Shown: positions 6,607 to 16,176 of the stretch, piece after piece
How the letters are laid out: each line of letters starts with the position of its first letter
How positions within the stretch are numbered: position 1 is the first letter of the stretch
From: Bernardetia sp. ABR2-2B
GTDB lineage: Bacteria; Bacteroidota; Bacteroidia; Cytophagales; Bernardetiaceae
Direction of reading: 5' to 3'
DNA length: 64,000 nt
Assembly: GCF_037126435.1 (NCBI RefSeq)
Contig: NZ_CP147020.1
Coordinates: forward strand, 636,001-700,000
The notes under the pieces: model-generated
Told to the model about the DNA's origin: nothing
Databases searched by the model: none
What the model saw: only the letters and a program-made list of their open reading frames with translations
Position numbers and translations under genes: made by a program

Positions 6607-7145
6607 ACCTTTCAAAACCTGCTGAACGAATTGAGTTTGGAGTTCTTCACACAGGAGGAGGAAATCCGAAAGCAACTGCTCAGTGGGTTTATGAATATCT
6701 GACTAAAAAGAAGAAAAACGGAGGGCGTTGGACAAAAGGCTCTCCGAATGGAGGTTACCACGTTTTCGTTGAATTAGATGGTACAGCCGTTTTTCTAGTA
6801 GATGATGAATTAGTTACCTACGGTGTTGGAACTACTCCTTTTGACGGTATCAAAAATGGTAACACACTTCATATTTCGTATGCTGGAGGTTATAAGGCAG
6901 GTGTAATTTCAAGAGCGCAAGTAGAAACTACAGAAAGGTTAGTCAAAGAATATACAGAAAAATACCCTCACATAAAATGGTTAGGACACAATCAAGTTTC
7001 AAGAAAACTTTGTCCTTCTTATTCTGCTCTAAAGTTTTTGCGTGAAATCGGTATTCCAGAAGAAAATATTTATGCTAAAGACCATTATGGCATTGATGCT
7101 ACACTAAAAGATCCGTATGAATACCTTAGAGTTAAAGGCGAATAA
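6540..7145 (+). CDS. N-acetylmuramoyl-L-alanine amidase (T7-lysozyme type endolysin), no own start codon
   Basis: The frame is open from 6525 to the TAA at 7143-7145, but contains no ATG or GTG, and its only TTG is near the 3' end; it was therefore easy to miss. The protein has all the Amidase_2 active-site elements: His in VLHTGGG (zinc ligand), Tyr in GGYHVF, and GHNQVSRKLCP, where His and Cys are eight residues apart and Lys lies two before Cys, exactly as His122, Lys128 and Cys130 of T7 lysozyme. It would cleave the amide bond between MurNAc and L-Ala. Preservation of every catalytic residue argues against a dead gene; expression by -1 frameshift from the membrane protein is the simplest route. 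Its end overlaps the next gene by 29 nt. Confidence 0.8.
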   Translation, partial: KPRTGQVDDGILAPDSSKSCLIDLSKPAERIEFGVLHTGGGNPKATAQWVYEYLTKKKKNGGRWTKGSPNGGYHVFVELDGTAVFLVDDELVTYGVGTTPFDGIKNGNTLHISYAGGYKAGVISRAQVETTERLVKEYTEKYPHIKWLGHNQVSRKLCPSYSALKFLREIGIPEENIYAKDHYGIDATLKDPYEYLRVKGE

Positions 7146-7863
7146 CAAAATTTTGAAAAGTAAGCCTATCCCATCAACTTGGGATGAGCTTACTTTTTTG
7201 CAGTTAAAAAAAATCTTGTCCCAAAATCTAAGCAAATGGCAAATATTCTTTGTCTTGCTTAATCTGAAATGGCATCAATTCAGATTTATGTATTTGCTTC
7301 GTAGAATTGATAAAGAAGATTTATACCTAATCAATAAATTTTCACTCTGGGTAAGTGATTCAGAAAGGCATATTACAAAACAGTTTTTACCTTCTTTTTG
7401 GATTCGTTTTAGGAAATTCAAAGGAAAAGAAAATTTTGGAAAGCTAACCTTTTGGGAATTTGTACAAGCAGATACTTTCTACACAAGGTATATGCAAAAG
7501 CAGGAAAAAGAACACTTACTCAATTTTCTGAATGTTCTTTATCCTTCAAAACTCAAAAACTCAAAAAAGCTATTATCAAAGCTAAGTCCATTATACGCTA
7601 ACATAGTGCTATTGTGGTTTTCAGGTAACAAAGTGAATCTGACAAAGAAGTACAAACACGTTTTTCCAAAAGAAGATAGAGAGCAAAATTCAAACTATAC
7701 AAATTTTGCTTGGATTGGAGTTATAAAAAGTCTGTCAACTGGTCTTACAGATATGAAAAAAGTAGGTGAGCAGCCTGTTCATACAGCTTTGAATTACCTA
7801 AATATTGAAATTCTACACAACAAAGAGCGTGAAGCTGAACAAAAACGAAATTCTAAGAAATGA
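7117..7863 (+). CDS. hypothetical phage protein
   Basis: A 248-residue very basic protein that starts inside the end of the amidase frame (29-nt overlap). It contains IPSTWDELTFLQLKKI near residues 18-33, aromatic-rich helices in the middle (about 40-130) and a disordered Lys/Glu tail. Its position between lysin and tail genes, upstream of the tape-measure gene, would suit a tail-assembly chaperone or connector, but no motif proves it. It overlaps the next start by 4 nt (ATGA). Confidence 0.5.
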   Translation: MNTLELKANNKILKSKPIPSTWDELTFLQLKKILSQNLSKWQIFFVLLNLKWHQFRFMYLLRRIDKEDLYLINKFSLWVSDSERHITKQFLPSFWIRFRKFKGKENFGKLTFWEFVQADTFYTRYMQKQEKEHLLNFLNVLYPSKLKNSKKLLSKLSPLYANIVLLWFSGNKVNLTKKYKHVFPKEDREQNSNYTNFAWIGVIKSLSTGLTDMKKVGEQPVHTALNYLNIEILHNKEREAEQKRNSKK

Positions 7864-8381
7864 CAATAGGCGATTACATAACATACTTTGAAGAAATTGC
7901 TAAATATTCTGTTCATATAGAGCATACAGAAGAAAATAGCCGTTTTACTACGCTTGACATACACGAAGCTCTGAATGGAATGATTACAGATATTGATTTC
8001 AATGAGTTCTGTATGCTCCTTACAACTTATGAAGGGCAGTTAAGCCATTATGATTATGAGTCGCCAGTTTATCATACTTCAGAAGGAGGATTTATGATTA
8101 TAAAGCATATTGAGCAAAATGATTTTAGAGCGCAAGATGAAGTATATAGAGAAGCCGAAATTGTAGGTTATAAAATTATAGCTAAGATTTTAAAAGACAA
8201 ATTGAAAGGTGCTAGAAATTCTGAATGCCCTGAACTTATTGCAGCCTTTGATTTGAACACAGTAGAAACGATGAAAGTAGGTCCTAAGTTCGACAACTGC
8301 TTTGGAATGCTTTTTACTTTTTCTATCAAGTCCAATGTATCTAAATATTTGAAATACAGCGTGGAGGACTGGAAAGAATGA
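7860..8381 (+). CDS. hypothetical phage protein
   Basis: A 173-residue acidic, soluble protein with mixed helix/strand prediction and no signal, membrane segment or known motif. Four-base overlaps on both sides (ATGA upstream and downstream) make it an internal member of the tail operon with coupled translation. By position before the tape-measure gene it may be a tail-completion or neck protein (inference). Confidence 0.5.
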   Translation: MTIGDYITYFEEIAKYSVHIEHTEENSRFTTLDIHEALNGMITDIDFNEFCMLLTTYEGQLSHYDYESPVYHTSEGGFMIIKHIEQNDFRAQDEVYREAEIVGYKIIAKILKDKLKGARNSECPELIAAFDLNTVETMKVGPKFDNCFGMLFTFSIKSNVSKYLKYSVEDWKE

Positions 8382-9226
8382 TAACACGCTATCCAGAAGC
8401 AGAATGGAACTTTGGAGGAATATGTGAAATAAGAATCTTGAAAAGATGTGATTTTGAAAAAACACAACTCATTATCGAAAGATACCGAGGTTCAGGAATA
8501 ATAAAAATTTCTGCAAATGATGAATTACTAAATGTTTTTGAGTTTGCTTATCACACTTATTTATCTGCTTTACACGACCAAAAAGGCAATAAATCACAGC
8601 ATGGTTATTTTACTGAGCAAGGATTTTCATTTGCAGTCGCCAAAAATAGACCTGACTTGCTCAATTATTTCACACAGTTGCAAGATGAGCCTCTTACAGT
8701 TTTGGTCAAAAATCAAAACAACACTTGGCGAGTAATCGGCACTGAGGAAGATTGGGCTTTAATTTCTGCATCATCTACATCAGGTCAGAAAGTAGAAAAT
8801 GCTAATGAAATGATTTTTGAAGTGCGTTGCGCTTCTCGTTATTTAGCTCCTTTTCTTGATTTTGAAGAAAGAGAGGAAGTTATTATTCCAGAACCGAGTG
8901 ATTGTTTTGAAGGTGGAGAAGGTTTTTCTCACAACAGAACATATACAATGGAAAGAAGAAAACTTTACAATTATGGGCGTTTTGATAGAGTTGGTACATA
9001 TAGATTAAATTATTCTTTAGACTTAGCAACGAGAATATTAATAAGATATGATTCAGATTCTACAATTATAGACGACAGAACTGTACAGGCATCAGATGAC
9101 TCTTCTTATACATTTACAACAAATGGACAACCCTTTTTAGTAATTGTGGAGAAAATGAATGGACGTAGAGACACGCAGCCTTTCAATAATGTAGGGGTTG
9201 CTCCTCCGTGTTTACCTTCTCCTTAG
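8378..9226 (+). CDS. hypothetical phage structural protein
   Basis: A 282-residue protein with a beta-strand-rich N-terminal part (about 1-165) and a Ser/Asp/Thr-rich C-terminal part with short repeated strands (about 185-265) of the type seen in tube or adhesin-like virion proteins. It overlaps its upstream neighbour by four bases. No domain that I can name. Location two genes upstream of the tape-measure gene makes a tail-tube or tail-terminator role reasonable but unproven. Confidence 0.5.
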   Translation: MITRYPEAEWNFGGICEIRILKRCDFEKTQLIIERYRGSGIIKISANDELLNVFEFAYHTYLSALHDQKGNKSQHGYFTEQGFSFAVAKNRPDLLNYFTQLQDEPLTVLVKNQNNTWRVIGTEEDWALISASSTSGQKVENANEMIFEVRCASRYLAPFLDFEEREEVIIPEPSDCFEGGEGFSHNRTYTMERRKLYNYGRFDRVGTYRLNYSLDLATRILIRYDSDSTIIDDRTVQASDDSSYTFTTNGQPFLVIVEKMNGRRDTQPFNNVGVAPPCLPSP

Positions 9227-9237
9227 TATTTGAACTT

Positions 9238-9639
9238 ATGGGATTTATAATAGAGACATTCAAGTTTGCAGAGCAGTATTCAGCAAAAACAAATCAATTT
9301 TTACGTCAAGAAATTCAACGACTTGATGTAAAAGATTCAGGCGATTTAGAAAGAACATTGTCTGAATCTGTAAGAAGAAAAGGAGATGAAATTATTATCG
9401 ACACTATTTTCAAAACTTACGGAAGATATGTCGATATGGGCGTAGGCTTCAAATCTAAAAAGCGACAAAGGCAAGAAATGGAAGAAGCATTAGGCATAAA
9501 AAGAAGAAAAAAGAAAGGAAGAAAAGGTAAAATTTGGTGGTCGAAAGTTTGGTACTCAAGGTTGAATAGTCTAGCAAGTGGAATAAGTTATAAACTAATA
9601 GAACAAACTGTAAATACTGTAAAAGAACTAGAAAAATAA
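9238..9639 (+). CDS. phage tail-completion-like protein
   Basis: A 133-residue protein from the ATG at 9238, 11 nt after the previous stop (the frame opens at a GTG at 9208, which would overlap the previous gene). An N-terminal helical part and a YVDMGVG motif near residue 74 are followed by a very basic stretch (about 80-105). The combination resembles HK97 gp10-like/minor tail proteins that finish the tail near the head junction; this is a loose resemblance. It ends one base before the tape-measure start. Confidence 0.45.
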   Translation: MGFIIETFKFAEQYSAKTNQFLRQEIQRLDVKDSGDLERTLSESVRRKGDEIIIDTIFKTYGRYVDMGVGFKSKKRQRQEMEEALGIKRRKKKGRKGKIWWSKVWYSRLNSLASGISYKLIEQTVNTVKELEK

Positions 9640-9640
9640 A

Positions 9641-12600
9641 ATGTCTTCAAAGCAGGAAAAAGTACAGGTTAGTGCAATTATAGATGGAAAACAAGCTATA
9701 AATGAGCTTGTTAAAATGGAAATTGCACAAAGAGAACTAAAGAATGAAATAAAATCTTTAGCTGGTTCTGCACGTCAGTATGAAAGCACACTCAAAAAAC
9801 TAAATAAATACAAAGTTGGAAAAGAGAACTTTAAGTCTGCTCAAAAAGAAGTAACACGTCTAAATGGTTTTATAGCTAGATATGAAACACTTTTGAAGTC
9901 TGCAAATAACACACTTGCAGGAACAAAAGAAGGAACATTAGAATATGGAAGAGCTAAAGAAAAAGTAGATAGACTATCTAACTCTATTGCTAACTACAAA
10001 GCACAGCTTACGGCTGCAAATGATGTTTTAAAGAAAAATAAAAATGCTTCAAAAAACTACGAAAAACAGAACACAGAACTAAAAAAACTACAGTCTTCTT
10101 ATGATAGTTACAACAGGAAGTTAGAAGAAGCAAACGATAATCAAAAAAAGATAGAAGAAACAACTTCTTCTATGAAAGCGCAGGAAATGACAATGCGCCA
10201 ACTTCGTAAAGAAGCTAAACGCCTTAAATTACAGCTTGATAATACGGTTTCTGGAGGAAAGAAGTATGATAGCTTGAAACAACGTTTTCAAGAAATAAAT
10301 ACTCAAATCACAACCCAAAATACAGCCCTAAATCAAACCTCATCTGGCTGGAAAAAATTCACAGGCTCATTTGCTTCATTCGGTGCAATGGCTGCTGGAG
10401 TAATTGGAGGAGAAATAATTTTACAGGCATTTCAATGGATAACTTCGTTTGTTATTGGAATTGCAACAGGAGCAGCAAAAATAAGCGATGAGCTTTCTGA
10501 TATTCAGAAAAGCACAGGAATGACAGCCGAAGAAGTAAAAAGCCTAAATTCAGAACTCTCCAAAATAGATACCAGGTCCTCAACTGGGAGTTTGAGGGAA
10601 ATTGCCAAAGTTGCAGGACAGCTCGGCATCCCTAAACAAGAAATAAAAGGATTTACGGAGCAAGTGGACAAAATGAATGTTGCCTTGGGCGATGAGTTCT
10701 CTGGAGGAGCTGAGGAAATAACTCGTAAAATCGGAACGCTTCAAACTTTATTCAAAGAAACAAAGAACTTGAAAGCTGATGAAGCGATGAATCGCATAGG
10801 TAGTTCCTTGAATGCACTTGGTGCAGCAGGTAAAGCTCGTGCGCCCCAAGTTTCAGATTTTGCTAACCGTTTAGGAGTTTTAGGAAAATTAGCCCCTTCT
10901 ATACAAGAAACTTTAGGTTTAGGAGCTGCACTAACTGGCGAATTTGGATTAACTGCCGAACAAGCTGCTGGAGGTGTTAGAGGTGTTATTTTAGAAGCAG
11001 GTAAAAATATAGGGGCGTTTTCTGCTCAAATTGGTATCACTCAAGAGGAATTTAAAAATCTTTTGAATAATGATCCAAATGAAATGTTTTTACGATTAGG
11101 TCAAAGTATGCAAGGTTTGAATAATGATCAAATTATTACAGCTCTAACTAATATGAAAGTTGGAACAGATGATGCTATTGCTGTAATGCAACAGCTCGCA
11201 GAAAACACCGATTTAGTAGTAGAAAAACAAGCTCTTGCAGCAAAAGAATTTGATTTAGCTACTTCTTTACAAGCAGAATTTAACCTAAAAAATGAAAACT
11301 TTGCTGCAACTCTTGAAAAAGCTGGCAAAGCGTGGAATGCATTCGTTGCAGGTATTGGCTCTAAATTTCAGCCGATTATGCAGGTTGCACTCCAATTATT
11401 CACTAAACTTTTTTCTAAGACGGAGAAAGCTCCTAAATCTTTACAGCCACTAATTAAAGTATTCTCAAGGCTTTGGGATAGTTTAAAAACTATTTTTGGA
11501 GCAGTTTGGGACGTAATAAAAGTGTTTAATGTTTTTGATGGAGAGAGCGATTTATGGAAAACAACTATCAAAATTTTGGCAGCCGTTGTCGAAGTCTTAG
11601 CTTTTCAGTTCAATTATGTTGCACAAAGAATTAAACAAGCAAAGAAAGATTTTATTGCATTTTATAACGAATCTGAAACATTTCGTAGAATTGTCACAGG
11701 CTCTATTGCAGCCGTAAAACAAGTGTTTGCAAATTTCTTTAAAACTGTTGGAGATGGATTTGAAGCCATTGCAGATTTATTAACTGCAATTGCAACAGGA
11801 GATTTGAAGATGTTTGAATCTGCTCTATCTAAAACTTGGGAGGTTCTGAAAGATTTGACTTATGGAAATGCCGTAAAAGTAGGCGAAAAATTCGCAGAAG
11901 GCTATGCAAAAGGAGCTGATAAAATAGAAATAAAACCAAAAGTAGATACCAAAGAAGCCGAAAAGAAACTAGAAGATTTTACCAAAAAACAAGAATCCTT
12001 GATAGCAAAAGTCCAAGGACTTAAAAAAGTGTCCAAATCTGACAAAGATCCAATTATTAACGAATTAGAATTTTATGCACAATCTACAGAAGAGCAGCGT
12101 AAAGCCATAGAAGCAAAAGTAAACCAACTCATCACTAAAAATAATCAAAGAAATTTCAGTTCTAATAACAAAAAAGCAGCTAAGAAAGCTAATTCCGAAG
12201 CTGATAATTTAATCAAAGAATGGGAAGAATTTAATAAAAAAGTACAGCAGTACAAAAAAGAAAACTTTGAGAGTACGCTTTCTGAACAGGAAAGAGAAAT
12301 TTCGGCAGCAGCAGACAAGTATAATGCTATGCTTACCGAGCTAGATAAATTCAATATTTCTAAGGCTGAAAAAGAAGCAAAAGAAAGTGAGCTTACTGAA
12401 ATGTTTGCTCAAGAAAGAGCAGTCATTGAGGCAAAATACAGAGAGCAGGAAGCAAAAGCAAAAGAAGAGGCTAGAAAAACTATCGATGAATCTCAATTAG
12501 ATGAGTTTGATAGTGAAATCTTGGCAGTAGAAAACAAGTACAACGAGCTTATTCGTTTAGCAGAACAACACGGTTTAGATATTACGCAGCTTGAACAGGC

Positions 12601-13414
12601 TAAAGCTGATGCCATAGATGCAATTTACAATCAACAAACCGAAGCTCAGACTGCAAAAACAATCGAAGAAAATGAAAAGCAGCGTCAAGCTAGTTTTGAC
12701 TTTACTAATTCTTTGTTAGATATTTTCACAGCTACTAATAACCTAATGGGCGAACAAAGCGCAGGTTATTTGGAGTTTCAGAAAATGATTACGATAGCTC
12801 AAATTGCTATCGATACAGCAAGTGCAATTTCTTCTATTACTTCCAAAAGTGCAGCTACTTCACTAACTCCAATAGATTACGCTATAAAAGTAGCATCAGG
12901 AATAGCTGTTGTTATTGCTAATATAGCTAAAGCAAAACAAGTTCTTTCTACTGCAAATACTCCAGAATCTCCAAAATTTTCTCGTGGGGGAATGATAGAC
13001 ATAAAAGGAGATTCTCACGCAAACGGAGGAATTAGCATGGTAAATAAAGCAGGACAAAAAGTTGGCGAAATGGAGGGAGGAGAATCTTATGTTCTTCTTT
13101 CTAGAAACACTACGAAAAATAATAGCCCTCTTATAAATGCACTTTTGCAAAGTAGCCAAACCAACGGAGCAGCCGTTGTTCCAAATTTTGCAGCGATGCA
13201 AAGTGCTATAAGAACTAGTAATACAACGATAAACAACAACACAACAAATGCAGGTGTATCGGACGAATTACTTACGCAAATGCTAATAGAACAGCGTTTA
13301 GCTAGAAAAGCAATGGAAAAAATGCCTGACAAGCAAAAGGCATATATCGTCTATTCTGAATTTAAAGATGTAGATGATAAAATGAAAAATATTGAAAATT
13401 ATTCAGGACAATAA
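9641..13414 (+). CDS. phage tail tape measure protein, TP901 type
   Basis: A 1257-residue protein. Residues about 1-215 are coiled coil; 245-275 are hydrophobic (FGAMAAGVIGGEIILQAFQW); 285-550 hold the TP901 core (TGMTAEEVKSLNSEL...VAGQLGIP...LGDEF...LGAALTGEFGLTAEQAAGGVRG). A second coiled-coil block spans about 760-1040. The C-terminal part has a hydrophobic segment (about 1065-1105), then FSRGGMIDIKGDSHANGG and GEMEGGES, which are characteristic of many tape-measure proteins. The protein sets tail length and passes through the membrane during DNA entry. At 1.54 angstrom per helical residue it would predict a tail near 190 nm (rule of thumb), so the phage is a long-tailed siphovirus or contractile type. 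Confidence 0.93.
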   Translation: MSSKQEKVQVSAIIDGKQAINELVKMEIAQRELKNEIKSLAGSARQYESTLKKLNKYKVGKENFKSAQKEVTRLNGFIARYETLLKSANNTLAGTKEGTLEYGRAKEKVDRLSNSIANYKAQLTAANDVLKKNKNASKNYEKQNTELKKLQSSYDSYNRKLEEANDNQKKIEETTSSMKAQEMTMRQLRKEAKRLKLQLDNTVSGGKKYDSLKQRFQEINTQITTQNTALNQTSSGWKKFTGSFASFGAMAAGVIGGEIILQAFQWITSFVIGIATGAAKISDELSDIQKSTGMTAEEVKSLNSELSKIDTRSSTGSLREIAKVAGQLGIPKQEIKGFTEQVDKMNVALGDEFSGGAEEITRKIGTLQTLFKETKNLKADEAMNRIGSSLNALGAAGKARAPQVSDFANRLGVLGKLAPSIQETLGLGAALTGEFGLTAEQAAGGVRGVILEAGKNIGAFSAQIGITQEEFKNLLNNDPNEMFLRLGQSMQGLNNDQIITALTNMKVGTDDAIAVMQQLAENTDLVVEKQALAAKEFDLATSLQAEFNLKNENFAATLEKAGKAWNAFVAGIGSKFQPIMQVALQLFTKLFSKTEKAPKSLQPLIKVFSRLWDSLKTIFGAVWDVIKVFNVFDGESDLWKTTIKILAAVVEVLAFQFNYVAQRIKQAKKDFIAFYNESETFRRIVTGSIAAVKQVFANFFKTVGDGFEAIADLLTAIATGDLKMFESALSKTWEVLKDLTYGNAVKVGEKFAEGYAKGADKIEIKPKVDTKEAEKKLEDFTKKQESLIAKVQGLKKVSKSDKDPIINELEFYAQSTEEQRKAIEAKVNQLITKNNQRNFSSNNKKAAKKANSEADNLIKEWEEFNKKVQQYKKENFESTLSEQEREISAAADKYNAMLTELDKFNISKAEKEAKESELTEMFAQERAVIEAKYREQEAKAKEEARKTIDESQLDEFDSEILAVENKYNELIRLAEQHGLDITQLEQAKADAIDAIYNQQTEAQTAKTIEENEKQRQASFDFTNSLLDIFTATNNLMGEQSAGYLEFQKMITIAQIAIDTASAISSITSKSAATSLTPIDYAIKVASGIAVVIANIAKAKQVLSTANTPESPKFSRGGMIDIKGDSHANGGISMVNKAGQKVGEMEGGESYVLLSRNTTKNNSPLINALLQSSQTNGAAVVPNFAAMQSAIRTSNTTINNNTTNAGVSDELLTQMLIEQRLARKAMEKMPDKQKAYIVYSEFKDVDDKMKNIENYSGQ

Positions 13415-13458
13415 CCCTAGAGAATTATATACAACTTTTTAGATAAATTATATAATAA

Positions 13459-15696
13459 ATGGCAGCAACTCTAAATAGCGCAAGTTTTTTAACAACAAGT
13501 GGAACACTAACTACTCGCTTAGCGTGGGCTAGAAATATTGTCTTTATAAATCTACAAGCAGATATTAACTGGCATCTAAATAACTCTTATTATTTAGAGC
13601 TTGAAATAGGCATATTTGATATAAACACAACAACTTATACAAAGTTAGGTAAGTCTTTAATCGAAGAGCCAAGTGCAGAAGGAATTGTCCAATTTGAGAT
13701 ACAACAAAAAATGCAGGACTATGCAGGAATAAATATTCCTGTTCCTGATTTCAACGCCACACAAATTGTTGAACATACAACAACAACTTTTTATATAAAA
13801 ATCTATGAAGTCGTTGATAACGTAAAAACACAACTTGGCTTAGATGGAATGTCTGGAAATATCGAAGACTTACGCTATTTGGTAGATGCTGTAGATGCAG
13901 CACTAGATAGAGAGGCTTTTTCCTATGAACAGCAGTATGATTGGTTTTTTGGAGATATAGAAGCTGGAGATAGAAGATTTTTAACAAGCGTAGAAGACCC
14001 AAAATCTACTACAAAATATGCAAATGAATTTCTCTATTGGTTTGGCTCACAGGCAAACAGAGATTTAACAGTAGATTCTATAATCTATTACGATGATGGC
14101 ACAGAAGAAACTGTTCGTTTATTTGATTATCTAGCAGGTTATCATATACAATGTATTCCAACTCGTTACGATATTATAAAAGCCAAATCTACAGAACAAA
14201 CAAAAAATATAATTGCGTGGAGTGTTTACGCTGCATATAATTCGTTCTTGGTATCTCAATATTTCAGATATGAAATTGCAGATCAGCCCAATAGAGAAGC
14301 AAAATATTTTTTAGCTAAAAATTCTTTTGGTGTATTCGATACACTCATTTGCCAGGGAGATTATGAAGATTTCTTAGAAAGCGAATCTGAAACAGCGAGT
14401 AAAAGAGATTTTGCTAATTATGCTATTACAGATGCTCAAAAATTTATTATTTCAAAAACTGGAAGGCGTGGAGGAACTGCAAATACAGCTTTTCTAAATC
14501 GTTTACAGTCTGTTGTAAAGCAAGACTTTGTTTTATCTAGAGAAATGCTTCTACAATCCGATACAGGATTTATCCCTATTATTGCAGAAAAAATAAAGCA
14601 TATTTATAGTCAAAAAAATAATGGATTGATAGGTTTTTCTTTCGAATATGTACACGCTCACAACGTCAAACACTATACAAATAAAATATTTCGTCCTGCT
14701 TTGGGAGAAGTTCCCACACCTCCTACACTTCCAAAATTTACTATTCGTAACACGGGAGCAGTAAATAGTTATGTAAGAGTAGAATATGATTCTGAAATCG
14801 TAGATGTTGCGCCAAACAGCGAAGAAAGCATAGAAATTGGAGAGAATATTTCTGTAAAAGTAACTTGGTTGATTGTAAACCCAGATACACTTTTATTAGA
14901 CGCTTCTACTATAGATATTTCTTTTCCTAATTACGCCTTACCAGCTCGGATTATAAATGCTACTTTTGATAATATCGTACAAGCAGGAAGTACAGTTGTG
15001 GCAATTCCAGACCAAAACGGAGTAAAAAAAGCAAGAAGTTTTACATTTTCAATGCCAAACAACGATTATTTTGCAGAAATAAAGTTTAGAGAGATTGCAA
15101 CAATAGATTTTGATTTTGAAAACCCAGCTTGTTATGATGTAGTAATTCCTACTTTTGTAAGAAGCCGAGAGGGTTCAAGAACATTGTCTCAAAACACACC
15201 CTCTGCTAGAGGAACTATACAAAATAACGCACTCCTTATGGGAGCTAACCAAATGTATTTGAGTGCAACAAATGGCTTTTATGTAAAGAAAGTTTATTTC
15301 GTTTATAAAATACTTAGAGACACTTATACATCAGTTGTTGGAAATTCTTACCTAAACAACTATAACCACACATTAAGTGGTTTTACATCCTCACAATTTG
15401 TGGTCGGATATGCTTATCAATATGAAACTTATTTTGGAGACACAACAGGTATTCCTTTTACTCAAAATATATTATGTACATCAGATTCAGCTTATGTAGT
15501 AAAAGTAAAAGCATTGGCTTATACTGCTCAAACTACAACAAGTGCTTTCCGACAAACTTATACACCTCATTATATTGGAGATTCAAGAAGACCTTCTGAA
15601 TTTGAACTGTCTAGGCATATTTCTATAACAGAAAATTACACAACTGAAGAAGATGCAATTATTTTATCTAAAATAGGTCAAAAATATAATCTATGA
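13459..15696 (+). CDS. large phage tail/distal tail protein
   Basis: A 745-residue protein that follows the tape-measure gene by 44 nt and overlaps the next start by 4 nt. It is beta-rich with many Asn, Thr and aromatic residues. The N-terminal part (about 1-120) is strand-rich; a central helical part (130-400) contains WFFGDIEAGDRRFL; a later domain (about 425-535) has a TIRNTGAVNSYVRVEYD start typical of an immunoglobulin-like beta sandwich. The position directly after the tape measure and the size suit a distal-tail or tail-fibre component of Bacteroidota phages. Specific name not supported. Confidence 0.55.
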   Translation: MAATLNSASFLTTSGTLTTRLAWARNIVFINLQADINWHLNNSYYLELEIGIFDINTTTYTKLGKSLIEEPSAEGIVQFEIQQKMQDYAGINIPVPDFNATQIVEHTTTTFYIKIYEVVDNVKTQLGLDGMSGNIEDLRYLVDAVDAALDREAFSYEQQYDWFFGDIEAGDRRFLTSVEDPKSTTKYANEFLYWFGSQANRDLTVDSIIYYDDGTEETVRLFDYLAGYHIQCIPTRYDIIKAKSTEQTKNIIAWSVYAAYNSFLVSQYFRYEIADQPNREAKYFLAKNSFGVFDTLICQGDYEDFLESESETASKRDFANYAITDAQKFIISKTGRRGGTANTAFLNRLQSVVKQDFVLSREMLLQSDTGFIPIIAEKIKHIYSQKNNGLIGFSFEYVHAHNVKHYTNKIFRPALGEVPTPPTLPKFTIRNTGAVNSYVRVEYDSEIVDVAPNSEESIEIGENISVKVTWLIVNPDTLLLDASTIDISFPNYALPARIINATFDNIVQAGSTVVAIPDQNGVKKARSFTFSMPNNDYFAEIKFREIATIDFDFENPACYDVVIPTFVRSREGSRTLSQNTPSARGTIQNNALLMGANQMYLSATNGFYVKKVYFVYKILRDTYTSVVGNSYLNNYNHTLSGFTSSQFVVGYAYQYETYFGDTTGIPFTQNILCTSDSAYVVKVKALAYTAQTTTSAFRQTYTPHYIGDSRRPSEFELSRHISITENYTTEEDAIILSKIGQKYNL

Positions 15697-16166
15697 AACT
15701 AATATATAAATCTAATTCTATACTAGACAAAATAAAAAAAGTACGCATTGTCGATAATATGCGAGATGAAATACATCAAAAAATAGAGCAGGGTGTAGAA
15801 TTTTCAAATGAAGCAACATTAGCTCTTTCTGTATTTCCACTTTCTGATGCAGAAACTGTTTTTTCTATTGTAGAAGATAGAATTGTAAAAGGAGCTTACA
15901 AATTTAAAAAAGAAAATCCTAAAAATTGGGGCTATTCCTTCGCAGAATTTCACCCAAGCAGATATTACAATTTAGAAGAATACGAAGGACAGGAACTAGC
16001 AGACAAAACAGCAGAACAAGAAGAAAAAAAAGACTGGGTTTGTTATTATATTTCTTACAGAGAACTAGAAAAAATAGGATGGACAGATGCAGCTATTGTA
16101 CCAGACTTTGTAACTGAAGTATTTACAAAATTAGATTGTATGCCAGATGAAATTGTGAACGATTAA
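15693..16166 (+). CDS. hypothetical phage tail-module protein
   Basis: A 157-residue acidic protein whose start overlaps the stop of the large tail gene (ATGA). It has an N-terminal helix (residues 10-35), a strand-helix middle, and Trp/Tyr-rich stretches around 85-130 (NWGYSFAEFHPSRYYNLEEY). Such small genes between large tail genes are often tail assembly or baseplate accessories. No motif is recognised. Confidence 0.5.
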   Translation: MKLIYKSNSILDKIKKVRIVDNMRDEIHQKIEQGVEFSNEATLALSVFPLSDAETVFSIVEDRIVKGAYKFKKENPKNWGYSFAEFHPSRYYNLEEYEGQELADKTAEQEEKKDWVCYYISYRELEKIGWTDAAIVPDFVTEVFTKLDCMPDEIVND

Positions 16167-16176
16167 ATAAATCAAT

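Noticed and set aside
10000..13400. Minus-strand frames inside the tape-measure gene
   Set aside because: Antisense shadows of a convincing long plus-strand gene.
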